Of a stretch of 64,000 bases of DNA, positions 28,013 through 37,154 are shown piece after piece. The notes beneath the pieces are model-generated. The model was given only the letters and a program-made list of their open reading frames with translations. It ran no database searches and was not told the DNA's origin. Source of the stretch: Nocardioides dokdonensis FR1436 (GTDB lineage: Bacteria > Actinomycetota > Actinomycetes > Propionibacteriales > Nocardioidaceae). Every line of letters starts with the position of its first letter. The stretch's first letter is position 1. The position numbers and the translations under genes were made by a program. The stretch covers positions 3,224,001 through 3,288,000 of the forward strand of contig NZ_CP015079.1 in the NCBI RefSeq assembly GCF_001653335.1. The letters are read 5' to 3'.

Positions 28013-29491
28013 ACTCATCCGGCCCGTTGTGTCGAACAATTCGAGCTCGGCCGGATGCAGTTGATGTTGGACTACGAACGAACGGTGCTTGATGCGCCAC
28101 AGCCCCTGGCCGGTGCCAAGCGTCGGCAAGAGCGACTGCTCGGTCCCGGTCAATCCAAGGGCCGTCGCGGTCGAGCCGAGCTGGTCCGACTCCTGCCGGT
28201 AGACGATCCGAGTCTCCGCGTTCGCGAGTAGCGACGAGGCGAGCGCCCGCATCGCGCTGCCCTGGTCGCCGACGTTGTCGAGGTCGGAGAGCTTGTGGAA
28301 GATCAACATGTTGGCGATGCCGTAGTGCCGGGCAAGTCGCCAGTGGGCATCCATTCGGCGCAGCAGCGCGGGATGGGACATTAAGCGCCACGCCTCGTCA
28401 TACACGACCCACCGTTGTCCACCTGCGGGGTCGAGGAGGGCGGACTCCATCCATGCCGAGGCGCAGGTCATCAGGACCGAGATCAGGGTGGCGTTCTCGG
28501 TGACTCGGGACAGGTCGAGGGAGACCATCGGCAGCGTCGCGTCGAAGCGCACCGTGCTGGGGCCGTCGAACAGTCCAGCCAGGTCGCCGGCTACCAGCCG
28601 TCGCAGCGCATGCCCGACAAGTCGCCCGTCCTCCGTCAGCCGACCGTCCGTGTCGGTCGAACGATCTGGGGCGAGGAGCCGCTCGACGACCATGGGTAGA
28701 ACCGGCACGTCTGACGAGTGGACCGCGTCGGACAGTGCGACGTCGATCGCGGTGTGTTCCAGCGGACTCAGCCGGCGGTCGAGTACGGTCTCGGCCAGTG
28801 CTCCCAGCAGGTCGCGACGTCGAGCCGTGACCTGGGCGAGCCACTGGGCGTCATCGACCGACTCGGGGCGGTGGCCCTCGTCGAGGGGATTCAGACGGTT
28901 GGTCATCCCGTGCCCGAGGGCAATCGCCCGGCCGCCGACCGCTTCGGCGACTGCGGTGTGCTCGCCCTTTGGGTCGCCGGGCACGTACACGCGTCGACCG
29001 AAGGGAATGGAGCGTGTGTACAGGCTCTTCGCCAGCGCCGACTTTCCAGAGCCGACGATGCCGGCGAGCACGAGGTTGGGCGCGGTGATCAGGCCGCGGG
29101 CGTAGAGAACCCACGGGTCGTAGACGAACGAGCTGCCGCTGTAGAGATCCTGGCCGACGAAGACACCGTCGCTGCCCAGGCCGCCCTCGGCTAGGAATGG
29201 GTAGGCGCCTGCCAAGGTTGCGGAGGTGTCTTGGTGCCGAGGGATGCGCAGACGTCCCGGAGTCCTGAGCGCTGCCGGTCCATGGTCGCCGGACTTCGGC
29301 AAGACGACTGTTGCTTTCCGCTCGGCGGTGTTCGCATCGGACTTCGCGCGGGCTTCCGCCCGTCGGGTATCGCGGTCCTCGGTCATCCGGGACTTCGCGG
29401 CAGCGCGCCTCAGTCGACGGTCGTGCCTGCGCTCGCGCCGCGGAGAGACGAGCACGGCGCTGTGCAGGCGGCCGTCCTGCCAGCCGCTCAC
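27980..29491 (-). CDS. VirB4-type conjugation ATPase (motor half)
   Basis: This 503-aa cytoplasmic ATPase would power the T4SS. Walker A is GIVGSGKS (about 144-151), Walker B is in WVVYDEAWRLM, and a C-terminal RQESDQL...LGTGQGLW block is typical of VirB4. It lacks the N-terminal domain of full-length VirB4; the SCO6880-type protein at 35686-37152 probably supplies it. The ATG at 29491 overlaps the preceding stop (ATGA); a methionine 35 codons later is possible because the first residues are unusually arginine-rich. Confidence 0.87.
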   Translation of the reverse strand: MSGWQDGRLHSAVLVSPRRERRHDRRLRRAAAKSRMTEDRDTRRAEARAKSDANTAERKATVVLPKSGDHGPAALRTPGRLRIPRHQDTSATLAGAYPFLAEGGLGSDGVFVGQDLYSGSSFVYDPWVLYARGLITAPNLVLAGIVGSGKSALAKSLYTRSIPFGRRVYVPGDPKGEHTAVAEAVGGRAIALGHGMTNRLNPLDEGHRPESVDDAQWLAQVTARRRDLLGALAETVLDRRLSPLEHTAIDVALSDAVHSSDVPVLPMVVERLLAPDRSTDTDGRLTEDGRLVGHALRRLVAGDLAGLFDGPSTVRFDATLPMVSLDLSRVTENATLISVLMTCASAWMESALLDPAGGQRWVVYDEAWRLMSHPALLRRMDAHWRLARHYGIANMLIFHKLSDLDNVGDQGSAMRALASSLLANAETRIVYRQESDQLGSTATALGLTGTEQSLLPTLGTGQGLWRIKHRSFVVQHQLHPAELELFDTTGRMSSPSLARTEAS

Positions 29492-29892
29492 AGCCCGATC
29501 CTGTGATCAGCGGCGGGCGTCGTTGGCCGGGAGTGCTCTGGAAACTCGCGATGGTGAGCAAGCATGGCCTCGGCCTCGTGTGCGTTCGCGATGACGTCGC
29601 CGACCTGGCGGACCATTTCCCCTGCTCGATGAAGGTCCCACGACACCCGGTACGACGCTGACCGGGCCTTCGCGGACACCTCGGGCACCCACTCGCCCTT
29701 TCGCGGGCCACCGTCATGAAACGAAGCAATCTGGTGCAGCGACTGACTCATCGAGGCGACAGCCGATGCCAGGGAGCCGAGCACCGAGTAGATCTGGCGT
29801 GGGTCGTCGATGGATCGGGTCGCGTGGGCGAGGGCGCGGAGGGCGGTCTGCACTTCGTCGGCATCGGCCGCGGGGTTCTCGAAAGTAGGCAT
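29488..29892 (-). CDS. small helical element protein (134 aa)
   Basis: Unknown family. Almost entirely helical (VQTALRALAHATRSIDDPRQIYSVLGSLASAVASMSQSLHQIASF), without membrane segments. The ATG at 29892 is preceded by GAGGAG at 9 nt. Its stop overlaps the VirB4 start, so it is likely a T4SS accessory factor. Confidence 0.7.
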   Translation of the reverse strand: MPTFENPAADADEVQTALRALAHATRSIDDPRQIYSVLGSLASAVASMSQSLHQIASFHDGGPRKGEWVPEVSAKARSASYRVSWDLHRAGEMVRQVGDVIANAHEAEAMLAHHREFPEHSRPTTPAADHRIGL

Positions 29893-30051
29893 CGTGTGGC
29901 TCCTCAGTGGGCAGTTCGTCATTGAGGAGGTGGCGTGGAGCCCACGCGTCGGCGTCTGGCCGCGTTATAGGACTCCGTTTCGCCATATCCGTCGGACGTC
30001 TCTGGCAGGCTCGTTAGAGACGAATCGGGCGCGGGGAGAAGGGCTGGGTAT

Positions 30052-32751
30052 GTGATCGGAGGTCGACAGGAGAACTCCTGGTCCCCGTCGATCTGGGCAC
30101 GACATTTCGGCAGGGCCCCGTACTGGACCATCGGTGTCGCTGACCAGCACATCACGGTCATGACGCCGACTGGCGTCGTGAACATTCACGTCGCTGAGCG
30201 GGAGAAGCTTCGCTTCGAGCGCGGATCTGTTTGGGTGCGCATGTCGGCTCCTGAGCTCGGGGTTATCCAACCGCTGACAGGCCTCGCGAAACGGGCTGTC
30301 ACGGAGTTCAACCACGCAGTGGCGCGTGAGTTCGCCGAGTACGAGTCGACGCTTGACCTCCAACCCTTTGTCGACGCGTTGGTTCGCTGGTGGTCCGCGT
30401 TCCAAAAGGCGACCCGGGATGCTTGGGCGAAGCGGCGGTGGCTCACCGAAGAGTTCATCGTCGAGTGGGACACGTCGCTCGGTCACGCGGTCTCGGGCAC
30501 CGCCCTATCGATGAACCAGCGGCGGGCGCTCGCCGCACGGGTGAGCGGCGTCGAGGCGGAGGCCGTCAACGCCGCATTCGGCGACTGGAACGTCCGGTCA
30601 CACGCAGCCGACCAGAACAACGCTCTCGTGAACCTTGAACTGATCGACGAACGCTCGTTCTTCGACAGGATCGAGAAGACGCCACTCACCGACGAGCAGG
30701 CCCGAGCCGTCATCTGCTTCGACAACAGGGTGCAGCTCGTCGCGGCCGCGGGTTCTGGGAAGACATCGACGATGGTTGCCAAGGCTGGATGGACGATCCG
30801 GAAGGCCCACGCCAGCGGCGACGAGATATTGCTGCTTGCGTTCAACAAGGCAGCTGCGGCGGAGCTCGGCGAACGATGCATTGCTCGGCTTGCCAACGCG
30901 GACATCCCGGCAACCGGCCTCCGCGCCACTACCTTCCACGCCTTTGGGTTACGTGTGATTGGTGAAGCGACTGGCGAAAAGCCCCGCCTTGCGCCGGGCC
31001 TCGACAAGAACAACGGAGTTGGGCTCTTGGCCGATGTCGTGCGAGCGCTGCGGCGTAGGTCGCCGGAGTTCGCAGCGCGCTGGTCGCTGTTCCAAAACGT
31101 CCTGGGTGTTCCCATGAGCGCCGAGGTAGATCCTGAGCCCGACGCGTGGGATCCGCAGAGGCGTCGAAGCGGCTACCGCGCGCTCAACCTCGACATCATG
31201 AAGAGTGCGGGCGAGCGAGCGATCGCGAACTGGCTCATCAAGTCCGGCGTCGAATTTGAGTACGAGCGTCCATACGAGATCAACCTCGCGGACGCGCAGC
31301 ACTCGCAGTATCGACCCGACTTCTTCTATCCATCAACCGGCGTCTACCACGAGCACTGGGCTCTCGTGCCCGGCCAGGCGGAGCCTCCCGGATACGAGGG
31401 GTACCTCGAGTCCAGTGCCTGGAAGAAGCGAGTTCATCACGCCAACGGCACGACGTTGATCGAGACGGCCGCAAGGGACCTCGGCAGTGGCAGCCTGTTC
31501 GCGCAGTTGGAACATCAGCTCCGAACCACCGGCATCGAACCGGACTTCGACCCGGATCGGCCCGTCCCCGGAAGCCCACTCCTGACGGACCGGGAGATGC
31601 TCAATCTATTCCGGACGTTCCTGGCGCACGCGAAGAGCAATCGACTTGAACCAGCGCACCTCCGATCGCGCGTGTCCAAGGCGCGGAACGGCACTCCTGA
31701 CCTTCGCGAGTCCCTGTTCCTCGATCTGTTTGATGACGTGCGCGAGGAGTGGGACTCCCGGCTTCGCGAGGCCAACGAAGTCGACTTCGAGGACATGTTG
31801 AATCAGGCGACCGATCTGGTCGAAGCAGGGAGGTGGATGTCCCCCTTCCGAGTCGTCCTCGTCGACGAGTTCCAGGACGCCAGCCACGCCCGAGCGCGGC
31901 TTGTGAAAGCACTGGTCAATCGACCTGCGCACTTCCTATTTGCTGTCGGAGACGACTGGCAGTCGATCTACCGGTTCGCGGGCTCTGACATCTCGGCGAT
32001 GACAGAGTTTGAGGAAACCTTCGGGGCTGGCCACATGATGCGGCTGGAGCGGACTTTCCGAAGTTCCCAAGAGCTCAGCACGCTCGCCGGTGACTTCGTC
32101 ATGAAGAACCCGAACCAGTTGACGAAGACGGTCCGTTCGGATCGCTCCCACCCGGCGCCGGTAGAACTCGCCGTGGTCGACACCGACGCCGGGGTCACCG
32201 ACGCGATCGCCCAGAGGCTCAGTGAGCTATCTGCAGCGGTCTCCGAGGGGTCGAGCCTGTCGGTCAAGATCCTTGGCCGCTACCGCTACGAGGAAGAGCT
32301 TGTCCCGCGCACCCGATATCGCGGGCTCGACGTCACATTCCAAACAGTCCACTCATCGAAGGGACTCGAGGCGGACCACGTGATCATCCCGGGACTCAAC
32401 CGCGGTGGATTTCCGAGCACCAAGGAAGACGACCCGCTTCTGCGCCTTGCGCTCCCGGAGGGCGATGACTTCCCGCACGCCGAAGAGCGGCGACTCTTCT
32501 ACGTCGCGCTCACCCGAGCGCGGGACTCGGTGCTACTGATTGCCCGAAGCGGCCGCGAGTCGGAGTTCGTGACCGAGCTGATCAGCGATGGAGTGATATC
32601 CCTACTTGGCGACCACGAGGCAGGCGAGGCTCCCGAGAGGTGCCCGCAATGCGGCCGAGGGCTGATGGTCGTGCGGCAGGGGAAGTACGGACCGTTCCTG
32701 GCATGCAACCGCTTCCCGGCCTGCACGTCGAAGCGGTCAATCACCAGCTGA
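30052..32751 (+). CDS. HelD-like UvrD superfamily helicase with inserted PD-(D/E)xK nuclease and C4 zinc finger
   Basis: This 899-aa superfamily 1 helicase has Walker A AAAGSGKTST (about 231-240), motif II VDEFQD (about 604-609), FAVGDDWQSIYRF and, near the end, FYVALTRARD. Between motifs Ia and II sits a nuclease-like module: E388 (AGERAIANWLI), D423 (QYRPDFFY) and E434 (VYHEHW), as in E. coli helicase IV. A topoisomerase-type C4 finger (CPQCGRG...C...C, about 864-890) ends the protein. It is the first gene of a + strand cargo pair and could act in DNA repair or antiphage defence; the latter is inference from its place in a cargo block. Confidence 0.88.
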   Translation: MIGGRQENSWSPSIWARHFGRAPYWTIGVADQHITVMTPTGVVNIHVAEREKLRFERGSVWVRMSAPELGVIQPLTGLAKRAVTEFNHAVAREFAEYESTLDLQPFVDALVRWWSAFQKATRDAWAKRRWLTEEFIVEWDTSLGHAVSGTALSMNQRRALAARVSGVEAEAVNAAFGDWNVRSHAADQNNALVNLELIDERSFFDRIEKTPLTDEQARAVICFDNRVQLVAAAGSGKTSTMVAKAGWTIRKAHASGDEILLLAFNKAAAAELGERCIARLANADIPATGLRATTFHAFGLRVIGEATGEKPRLAPGLDKNNGVGLLADVVRALRRRSPEFAARWSLFQNVLGVPMSAEVDPEPDAWDPQRRRSGYRALNLDIMKSAGERAIANWLIKSGVEFEYERPYEINLADAQHSQYRPDFFYPSTGVYHEHWALVPGQAEPPGYEGYLESSAWKKRVHHANGTTLIETAARDLGSGSLFAQLEHQLRTTGIEPDFDPDRPVPGSPLLTDREMLNLFRTFLAHAKSNRLEPAHLRSRVSKARNGTPDLRESLFLDLFDDVREEWDSRLREANEVDFEDMLNQATDLVEAGRWMSPFRVVLVDEFQDASHARARLVKALVNRPAHFLFAVGDDWQSIYRFAGSDISAMTEFEETFGAGHMMRLERTFRSSQELSTLAGDFVMKNPNQLTKTVRSDRSHPAPVELAVVDTDAGVTDAIAQRLSELSAAVSEGSSLSVKILGRYRYEEELVPRTRYRGLDVTFQTVHSSKGLEADHVIIPGLNRGGFPSTKEDDPLLRLALPEGDDFPHAEERRLFYVALTRARDSVLLIARSGRESEFVTELISDGVISLLGDHEAGEAPERCPQCGRGLMVVRQGKYGPFLACNRFPACTSKRSITS

Positions 32752-32795
32752 CCGGCGCCGGGCCGTCCATGGCCAGACTTATAGGAGAGAACCAA

Positions 32796-33512
32796 ATGTC
32801 GAAGCGTGAAGAGCGTGAGAGGCAGCGAATGATGGCGATGCTGCCTGATGAAGGCGAGGTGGCGGGGGAGATCTTTGCCGCCATGGCAACGGTGGGGGAG
32901 CCCGGGGCTGTCATCACCCCAGACCTGGCTGCTCTCGCGGCCCAACTCGCTGGTGCTGAGGCCGCCGGACGGTGGCTCAAGGCCGGGCATACGCTTGACG
33001 ACTGCGGGATGGTTCGCAGGTTCTACGAGTACGTCGGTAGCCACATCAGTGAGGACGTCGCATCTGGGGGCCGGCTCGACGGCGCAACGCTTCCAGACGG
33101 AGATGCTGATTCTGACGCAGGGTCCGAACTGGAAGATCCGCGGCCAGTGTCGCGCGGCATTCGTAATGAGCCCGCCCTCGATGCAGATCCCACGTCGCTG
33201 ATAGCGACCGCCGGCGGCTACATCGACGGTGGCTGGGAGGAGTTCCGGAGCTCCCGGTTCTCAACGAAGCTTGATGGAACATGGGTGCTCAACAGTTATC
33301 CCGCGCAGGGTGTTCTGGCGCTGCAATTCATGGGCCGCAACTTCTCGGGATTCGCCGAGGTCTTCAAGGATGACATCGCGACGGTTCGGGTCGCTGCCAA
33401 GGGCCTCAACTTCGCCGTTGAGCTGGTCGATTGCAACGGCAACCAGCTTGTTGCTGTTGGTCCGAAGGGCCGGCTCCGCAACATCTTCAAGCAGCTGGGC
33501 TATGCGATCTGA
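32796..33512 (+). CDS. unknown protein downstream of the HelD-like helicase (238 aa)
   Basis: No family recognised. N-terminal half is helical and acidic (PDLAALAAQLAGAEAAGRWLKAGHTLDD); the C-terminal half is strand-rich (GTWVLNSYPAQGVLALQFMGRN...FAVELVDCNGNQLVAVGPKG). The ATG at 32796 has an AGGAGAG site, 44 nt after the helicase stop, same strand, so the two are likely co-expressed. Confidence 0.7.
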   Translation: MSKREERERQRMMAMLPDEGEVAGEIFAAMATVGEPGAVITPDLAALAAQLAGAEAAGRWLKAGHTLDDCGMVRRFYEYVGSHISEDVASGGRLDGATLPDGDADSDAGSELEDPRPVSRGIRNEPALDADPTSLIATAGGYIDGGWEEFRSSRFSTKLDGTWVLNSYPAQGVLALQFMGRNFSGFAEVFKDDIATVRVAAKGLNFAVELVDCNGNQLVAVGPKGRLRNIFKQLGYAI

Positions 33513-33534
33513 CCGCTGACGTGGGGCGGATGCA

Positions 33535-33936
33535 TCATCGTCGCGTCTTTCGATAGAACAGCTGGTCAGTCAGGTTCATCACCATCTCGTCCAACTCGGA
33601 GGGGCTCGGGAGACTGTCTCGCCACCTCGCCAGCTGCGCGGAGGTCAACCGTTCGGCGTCCTTCGCCCGAACGGCGTAGTAGGTGACCATGTCGGATGCC
33701 AGCGGTGCCGGCCTCCGAAGCCTTACGTGATGCGGCTCGGTCGGTTCCAGAAGCTTGACCTTCAGGTACTCCAGGCACCTGACCGCGCGAAGGTCATCCT
33801 CAGTCACGCCCCGCCTGTTGTGGCGAAGGACCTGCTCTACCAGGGTGCCAAGCCTCCAGCCGGTCCATGTGCGTTCGCCACGCCCTTCAGCTGCCTTGGC
33901 GTTAGGCGATTTGTTATGCGGGGGTGCGGACACCAT
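33535..33936 (-). CDS. unknown protein coupled to the RCC1/CFI-box gene (133 aa)
   Basis: No family recognised. Basic, helical N-terminus (EDDLRAVRCLEYLKVKLLEP) and a C-terminal SPSELDEMVMNLTDQLFYRK. Its ATG shares bases with the stop of the RCC1 gene (TAATG), so it is translated from the same message and is probably its functional partner. Confidence 0.6.
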   Translation of the reverse strand: MVSAPPHNKSPNAKAAEGRGERTWTGWRLGTLVEQVLRHNRRGVTEDDLRAVRCLEYLKVKLLEPTEPHHVRLRRPAPLASDMVTYYAVRAKDAERLTSAQLARWRDSLPSPSELDEMVMNLTDQLFYRKTRR

Positions 33937-35576
33937 TAGCCCCGATCGCCAGGGTTGGGGGCGCGTGCCGCTTCCAGCTTGACGACCACGATGTCCAGGA
34001 GTCGCTTACCGAGACGGCTCAGGATCGAGTCCCGCTCGAACCGCCCCGCGAGTCTCGGGCTGATGCGGTAGTAGAAGCGAGTGAAGGCTCGCCCAGCCGC
34101 CGAAGATGCCAGCGACTCGTCGCGGAACCGGCGAAGGGTCATGACCGCGGGTGCGTCATAGTCCCCGTATATGGCGGTCGCAATGAAGCAGCCTTCGCGG
34201 GGATTGCTCTGCTGGGCTACCCGGACTGGTGGTGTGCCATTCGCGAGAAGGTACGCCGGCCCGTCGGCGAGAACTCGTGTTACGTTCGCGACGGCGTCGA
34301 CACGGGATGCGCGATCGCTTGGAGTCGGCTCAGCACTCGCCAAACCGATGTCGGCGAGCGAGCCGCACGTCCAAAGTGTTCCGTCGCCCTTGATGGCGAG
34401 CAGGCCGCCGTTCTTCCCGCGGTACGGGTGGATTGACCTCACGTTGGTGAGACCCTGGACCTGTACGGGTGTGTTCCGGTCGATGCTCGTTCCGTCGCCA
34501 AGCCGCCCGCGGCGATTCTCGCCCCACGCCCAGACGGTGCCGTCCTTCTTGAGGGCGTAGACGCTCTGGTACACGGCAACGAGTGCGATTGCTTGATCGA
34601 GGCCAACGACATCTACGGGGTTCCAACGATCCTCCAGGGTCCCATCGCCGAGCTGACCGTAGTCATTGCGCCCCCAGGCTGACACCGTTCCGTCGGCACG
34701 CAACGCGAAGACGGATACGCCCTCGTGGTGCTGCTCCTCCCGGTCATACACCCACATGGTCGCTAGAGCCTTTACCTCGGTGAGCCCTTCGACCCGTGTG
34801 GGCACCGACTGGCTTGGAGCCGGACTCGTCTCCGCACTCGCGCCGTTCCAAGGCCTATGCCCGGACTGCGTCTCGGTTTCCCCGAGGGCCCAGGTGTTCC
34901 AGGTGCCGAAGCCATGCTGGCCCCACACCCAGACTGACCCATCCGACCTCAGTGCGTACGCGGTGTACTCCTCCTGAAGGAGTTCGACAACGTCCGTGAG
35001 ACCCGGTACCGGGACCGGCGACCGAAGAATTCCAACCAGCTCGCCGATGCCGAACTGCCAATAGCCATTGTCCCCAGGCCCCCAGGTTCGCTCGTTTCCC
35101 CATGCCCATACGGTTCCATCGGATCGCATTGCGAAGAGCACATCGGAACGGACCGACAAGGCCGCGACCCGGCTGAGACCCTCAATTTTCCGAGGCTTGA
35201 AGTTGTAGATGTCCGGCCCGACCCCCACGTGAGGAACGACGGCGTTGCTTCCCCAAGTCCAGACCGTCCCGTCCGCCTTGACGGCGTAGCCGGTGCTGGA
35301 GTCTGTGGCGATCGCAATGACGTCTGAGATGCCGGAAATGCGGGCGGGTTTAGGACGGTCGTCCGTGGTGCCGTCGCCAAGCTGGGCGAACATGTTGTGG
35401 CCCCACGTCCAAACGGTGCCGTCTGCCTTGAGCGCGCAGCCCCAGTCGTACTCCGTGCAGATCGCGGTTGCGTCATTCAGTGCCGCCACGGGCACTGGCG
35501 AATCGCGATCGACGCGGGTTCCGTCGCCCAGTTGACCGTGGTGGTTGCCACCCCACGTCCACAATCCACTGAACAT
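33936..35576 (-). CDS. RCC1 beta-propeller protein with C-terminal CFI-box domain
   Basis: Residues 1-450 contain eight RCC1-type repeats built on DGTVWTWGxNxxGQLGDGT (for example about 6-20, 56-70, 106-112, 157-161, 216-220, 300-313, 349-363, 402-406), predicting a beta-propeller. At about 463-510 comes the CFI-box, CFIATAIYGDYDAPAV followed by LRRFRDESL and FYYRISP, a C-terminal module found in many bacterial proteins of unclear role. There is no signal peptide. Propellers usually bind partners, so a scaffold or sensor role is plausible. It sits in the cargo block between the two VirB4-related genes. Confidence 0.85.
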   Translation of the reverse strand: MFSGLWTWGGNHHGQLGDGTRVDRDSPVPVAALNDATAICTEYDWGCALKADGTVWTWGHNMFAQLGDGTTDDRPKPARISGISDVIAIATDSSTGYAVKADGTVWTWGSNAVVPHVGVGPDIYNFKPRKIEGLSRVAALSVRSDVLFAMRSDGTVWAWGNERTWGPGDNGYWQFGIGELVGILRSPVPVPGLTDVVELLQEEYTAYALRSDGSVWVWGQHGFGTWNTWALGETETQSGHRPWNGASAETSPAPSQSVPTRVEGLTEVKALATMWVYDREEQHHEGVSVFALRADGTVSAWGRNDYGQLGDGTLEDRWNPVDVVGLDQAIALVAVYQSVYALKKDGTVWAWGENRRGRLGDGTSIDRNTPVQVQGLTNVRSIHPYRGKNGGLLAIKGDGTLWTCGSLADIGLASAEPTPSDRASRVDAVANVTRVLADGPAYLLANGTPPVRVAQQSNPREGCFIATAIYGDYDAPAVMTLRRFRDESLASSAAGRAFTRFYYRISPRLAGRFERDSILSRLGKRLLDIVVVKLEAARAPNPGDRG

Positions 35577-35685
35577 TGCTCGCTACCAGCCCTTGCCTCG
35601 AATCACGACTTGCGGTGGCCGTCGCCACGCAGTTCGCATCATGGCAGCCAGGGCCGACGCCTTGGAGCGGAAATGCTGAGCGTCT

Positions 35686-37152
35686 TTATACCTGACGACA
35701 CAGCGGGAGGGCAGCCGCCGAGAACGCCTGCGCCTGCTGGCCCCATAGTCGGCGGGTCTCGCAGGAGGCTTGGATCGCCGCCTGCTCGATGTCAGCGACC
35801 GCGCGTTCGAGCTCGTCGGGGTCCTGAGCGCTGACCGCGATGAGTCCCGTGGTGCGGAGGATGCCGTGGCCGGCGGTCAGGTCGGCTTCCTGTTGGAGGA
35901 CGTCGTTGAACTCGGCGCTCTGTTGCGCGTCCTCGATCTGGCCGATGCGCTGCCGCTGCGATGCGTCGGAGATGTACTCGGTCTTCTTCTTGCGGATGTC
36001 TCGCGCTGCCTGGTCCGTGCGGAGCGGCGTGTAGAGCAGGGTGAAGGTGCGCCTGACGCCGGAGGAGAGCAGGACCGGCGCGAGGAATCCCGGGTAGACG
36101 AGCGACCGCGGCCATTCGCTAATCCAGAGCACGCAGTGATGCGCGGAATCGCTTCGAACGCTGGACCAGTTCTCGCTCACCGCCACCGGGCCGGCGGTCG
36201 CAAGGTCGCGCCCCATATCGCCGTGACGCTCCAGGGCTCCGGCAACGACGGGGTCGTAGGCCGAGCGAAGGATCACTGCGAGATCGCCCGGCTCCAGCCA
36301 CGATGAGGGCGAGAGATCCGCAGCCCGCAAGGCGGCCGTCACCGTCGCCATCTCCTGGCGCAGCACGGCTGCCGCCCCACGGTTCCCGCCGCCCGCCGCC
36401 TTGATGGCGCGCGCGGCTGCCTTCATGTCGAGCGAGATCGAGACGGTGCTCGCGTGGCGCTCGCCGGCTGGCCCAGCGCGCTCGATCAGTTCGGCATAGG
36501 TCTTTGACGTGAAGGACTCGTCGTTCGCGCCGTGCTGGGACCACCACTCCGCGAGGCCTTTCCCCGAGTCGGGGAGAGTGCGCTCCATAACCTGGACCGA
36601 CGACATGCGACCCGACCGACATGCCGTAGCGAGCACGCGTCCCCAGCTCGCCACACGCCTCTGCTGTTCGATCGGGTCGAGCAGGATGAACGCGGGGTGG
36701 GTGACGCCGACGATCGCGGTGAGCGTCGAGCGGTGCGGGTCCTGGACCATCACGGCGCCGGTCTCGGGGTCGTGCCACTGGCGCAGTCGCGCGGCGTCCC
36801 CTGGCAAGGCCAGGGTTCCCGCCGGCCGGGGCTTCACGATGTGACGTCGGAAGAGCAACTGGCCGCCGCTTGAGCGCCACAGCCACCGGGCGACGATCGG
36901 GAACCACTCGACGAGCTTGTGGCCGCCAACACCGATCCATGCGAGTCCTGCTGAGACGGCCATGATCGGAAGCGCGTACGCCAGAGCGGCACCGCCGCCC
37001 GAGTACAGCGCGAAGACGAACACGACCGCACCGACACCGACCACGACTAGTTGGCTTGCGGACAGCCCGAGAAGCACACCGCGGCGAGCCAACCGGGAGA
37101 ACTTGACGGTCGAGAGTTCGTAGTCACGCGGACCAGCGCTTGCGGTGCTCAT
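35686..37152 (-). CDS. SCO6880-family T4SS protein (PrgI/VirB4 N-terminal half)
   Basis: The N-terminus has two membrane segments (about 28-48 and 52-72) in a PrgI-like arrangement (STVKFSRLARRGVLLGLSASQLVV), followed by a 400-aa soluble region with the polarity of the VirB4 N-terminal domain. There are no Walker motifs, which fits a split VirB4 whose ATPase is at 27980-29491. 488 aa; the ATG at 37152 lies 2 nt after the TrbL-like stop, so the two are co-translated. The family name is from memory of actinobacterial conjugation loci. Confidence 0.8.
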   Translation of the reverse strand: MSTASAGPRDYELSTVKFSRLARRGVLLGLSASQLVVVGVGAVVFVFALYSGGGAALAYALPIMAVSAGLAWIGVGGHKLVEWFPIVARWLWRSSGGQLLFRRHIVKPRPAGTLALPGDAARLRQWHDPETGAVMVQDPHRSTLTAIVGVTHPAFILLDPIEQQRRVASWGRVLATACRSGRMSSVQVMERTLPDSGKGLAEWWSQHGANDESFTSKTYAELIERAGPAGERHASTVSISLDMKAAARAIKAAGGGNRGAAAVLRQEMATVTAALRAADLSPSSWLEPGDLAVILRSAYDPVVAGALERHGDMGRDLATAGPVAVSENWSSVRSDSAHHCVLWISEWPRSLVYPGFLAPVLLSSGVRRTFTLLYTPLRTDQAARDIRKKKTEYISDASQRQRIGQIEDAQQSAEFNDVLQQEADLTAGHGILRTTGLIAVSAQDPDELERAVADIEQAAIQASCETRRLWGQQAQAFSAAALPLCRQV

Positions 37153-37154
37153 CG

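Noticed and set aside
32640-32795. Upstream extension of the 238-aa gene to a start at 32640
   Set aside because: The extension overlaps the zinc-finger end of the helicase in another frame, and a good ribosome site precedes the ATG at 32796.
34200-35576. Periodic repeats resembling a repeat array
   Set aside because: They encode the RCC1 protein repeats; unit length and sequence vary, and there are no constant repeats with unique spacers, so it is not a CRISPR array.
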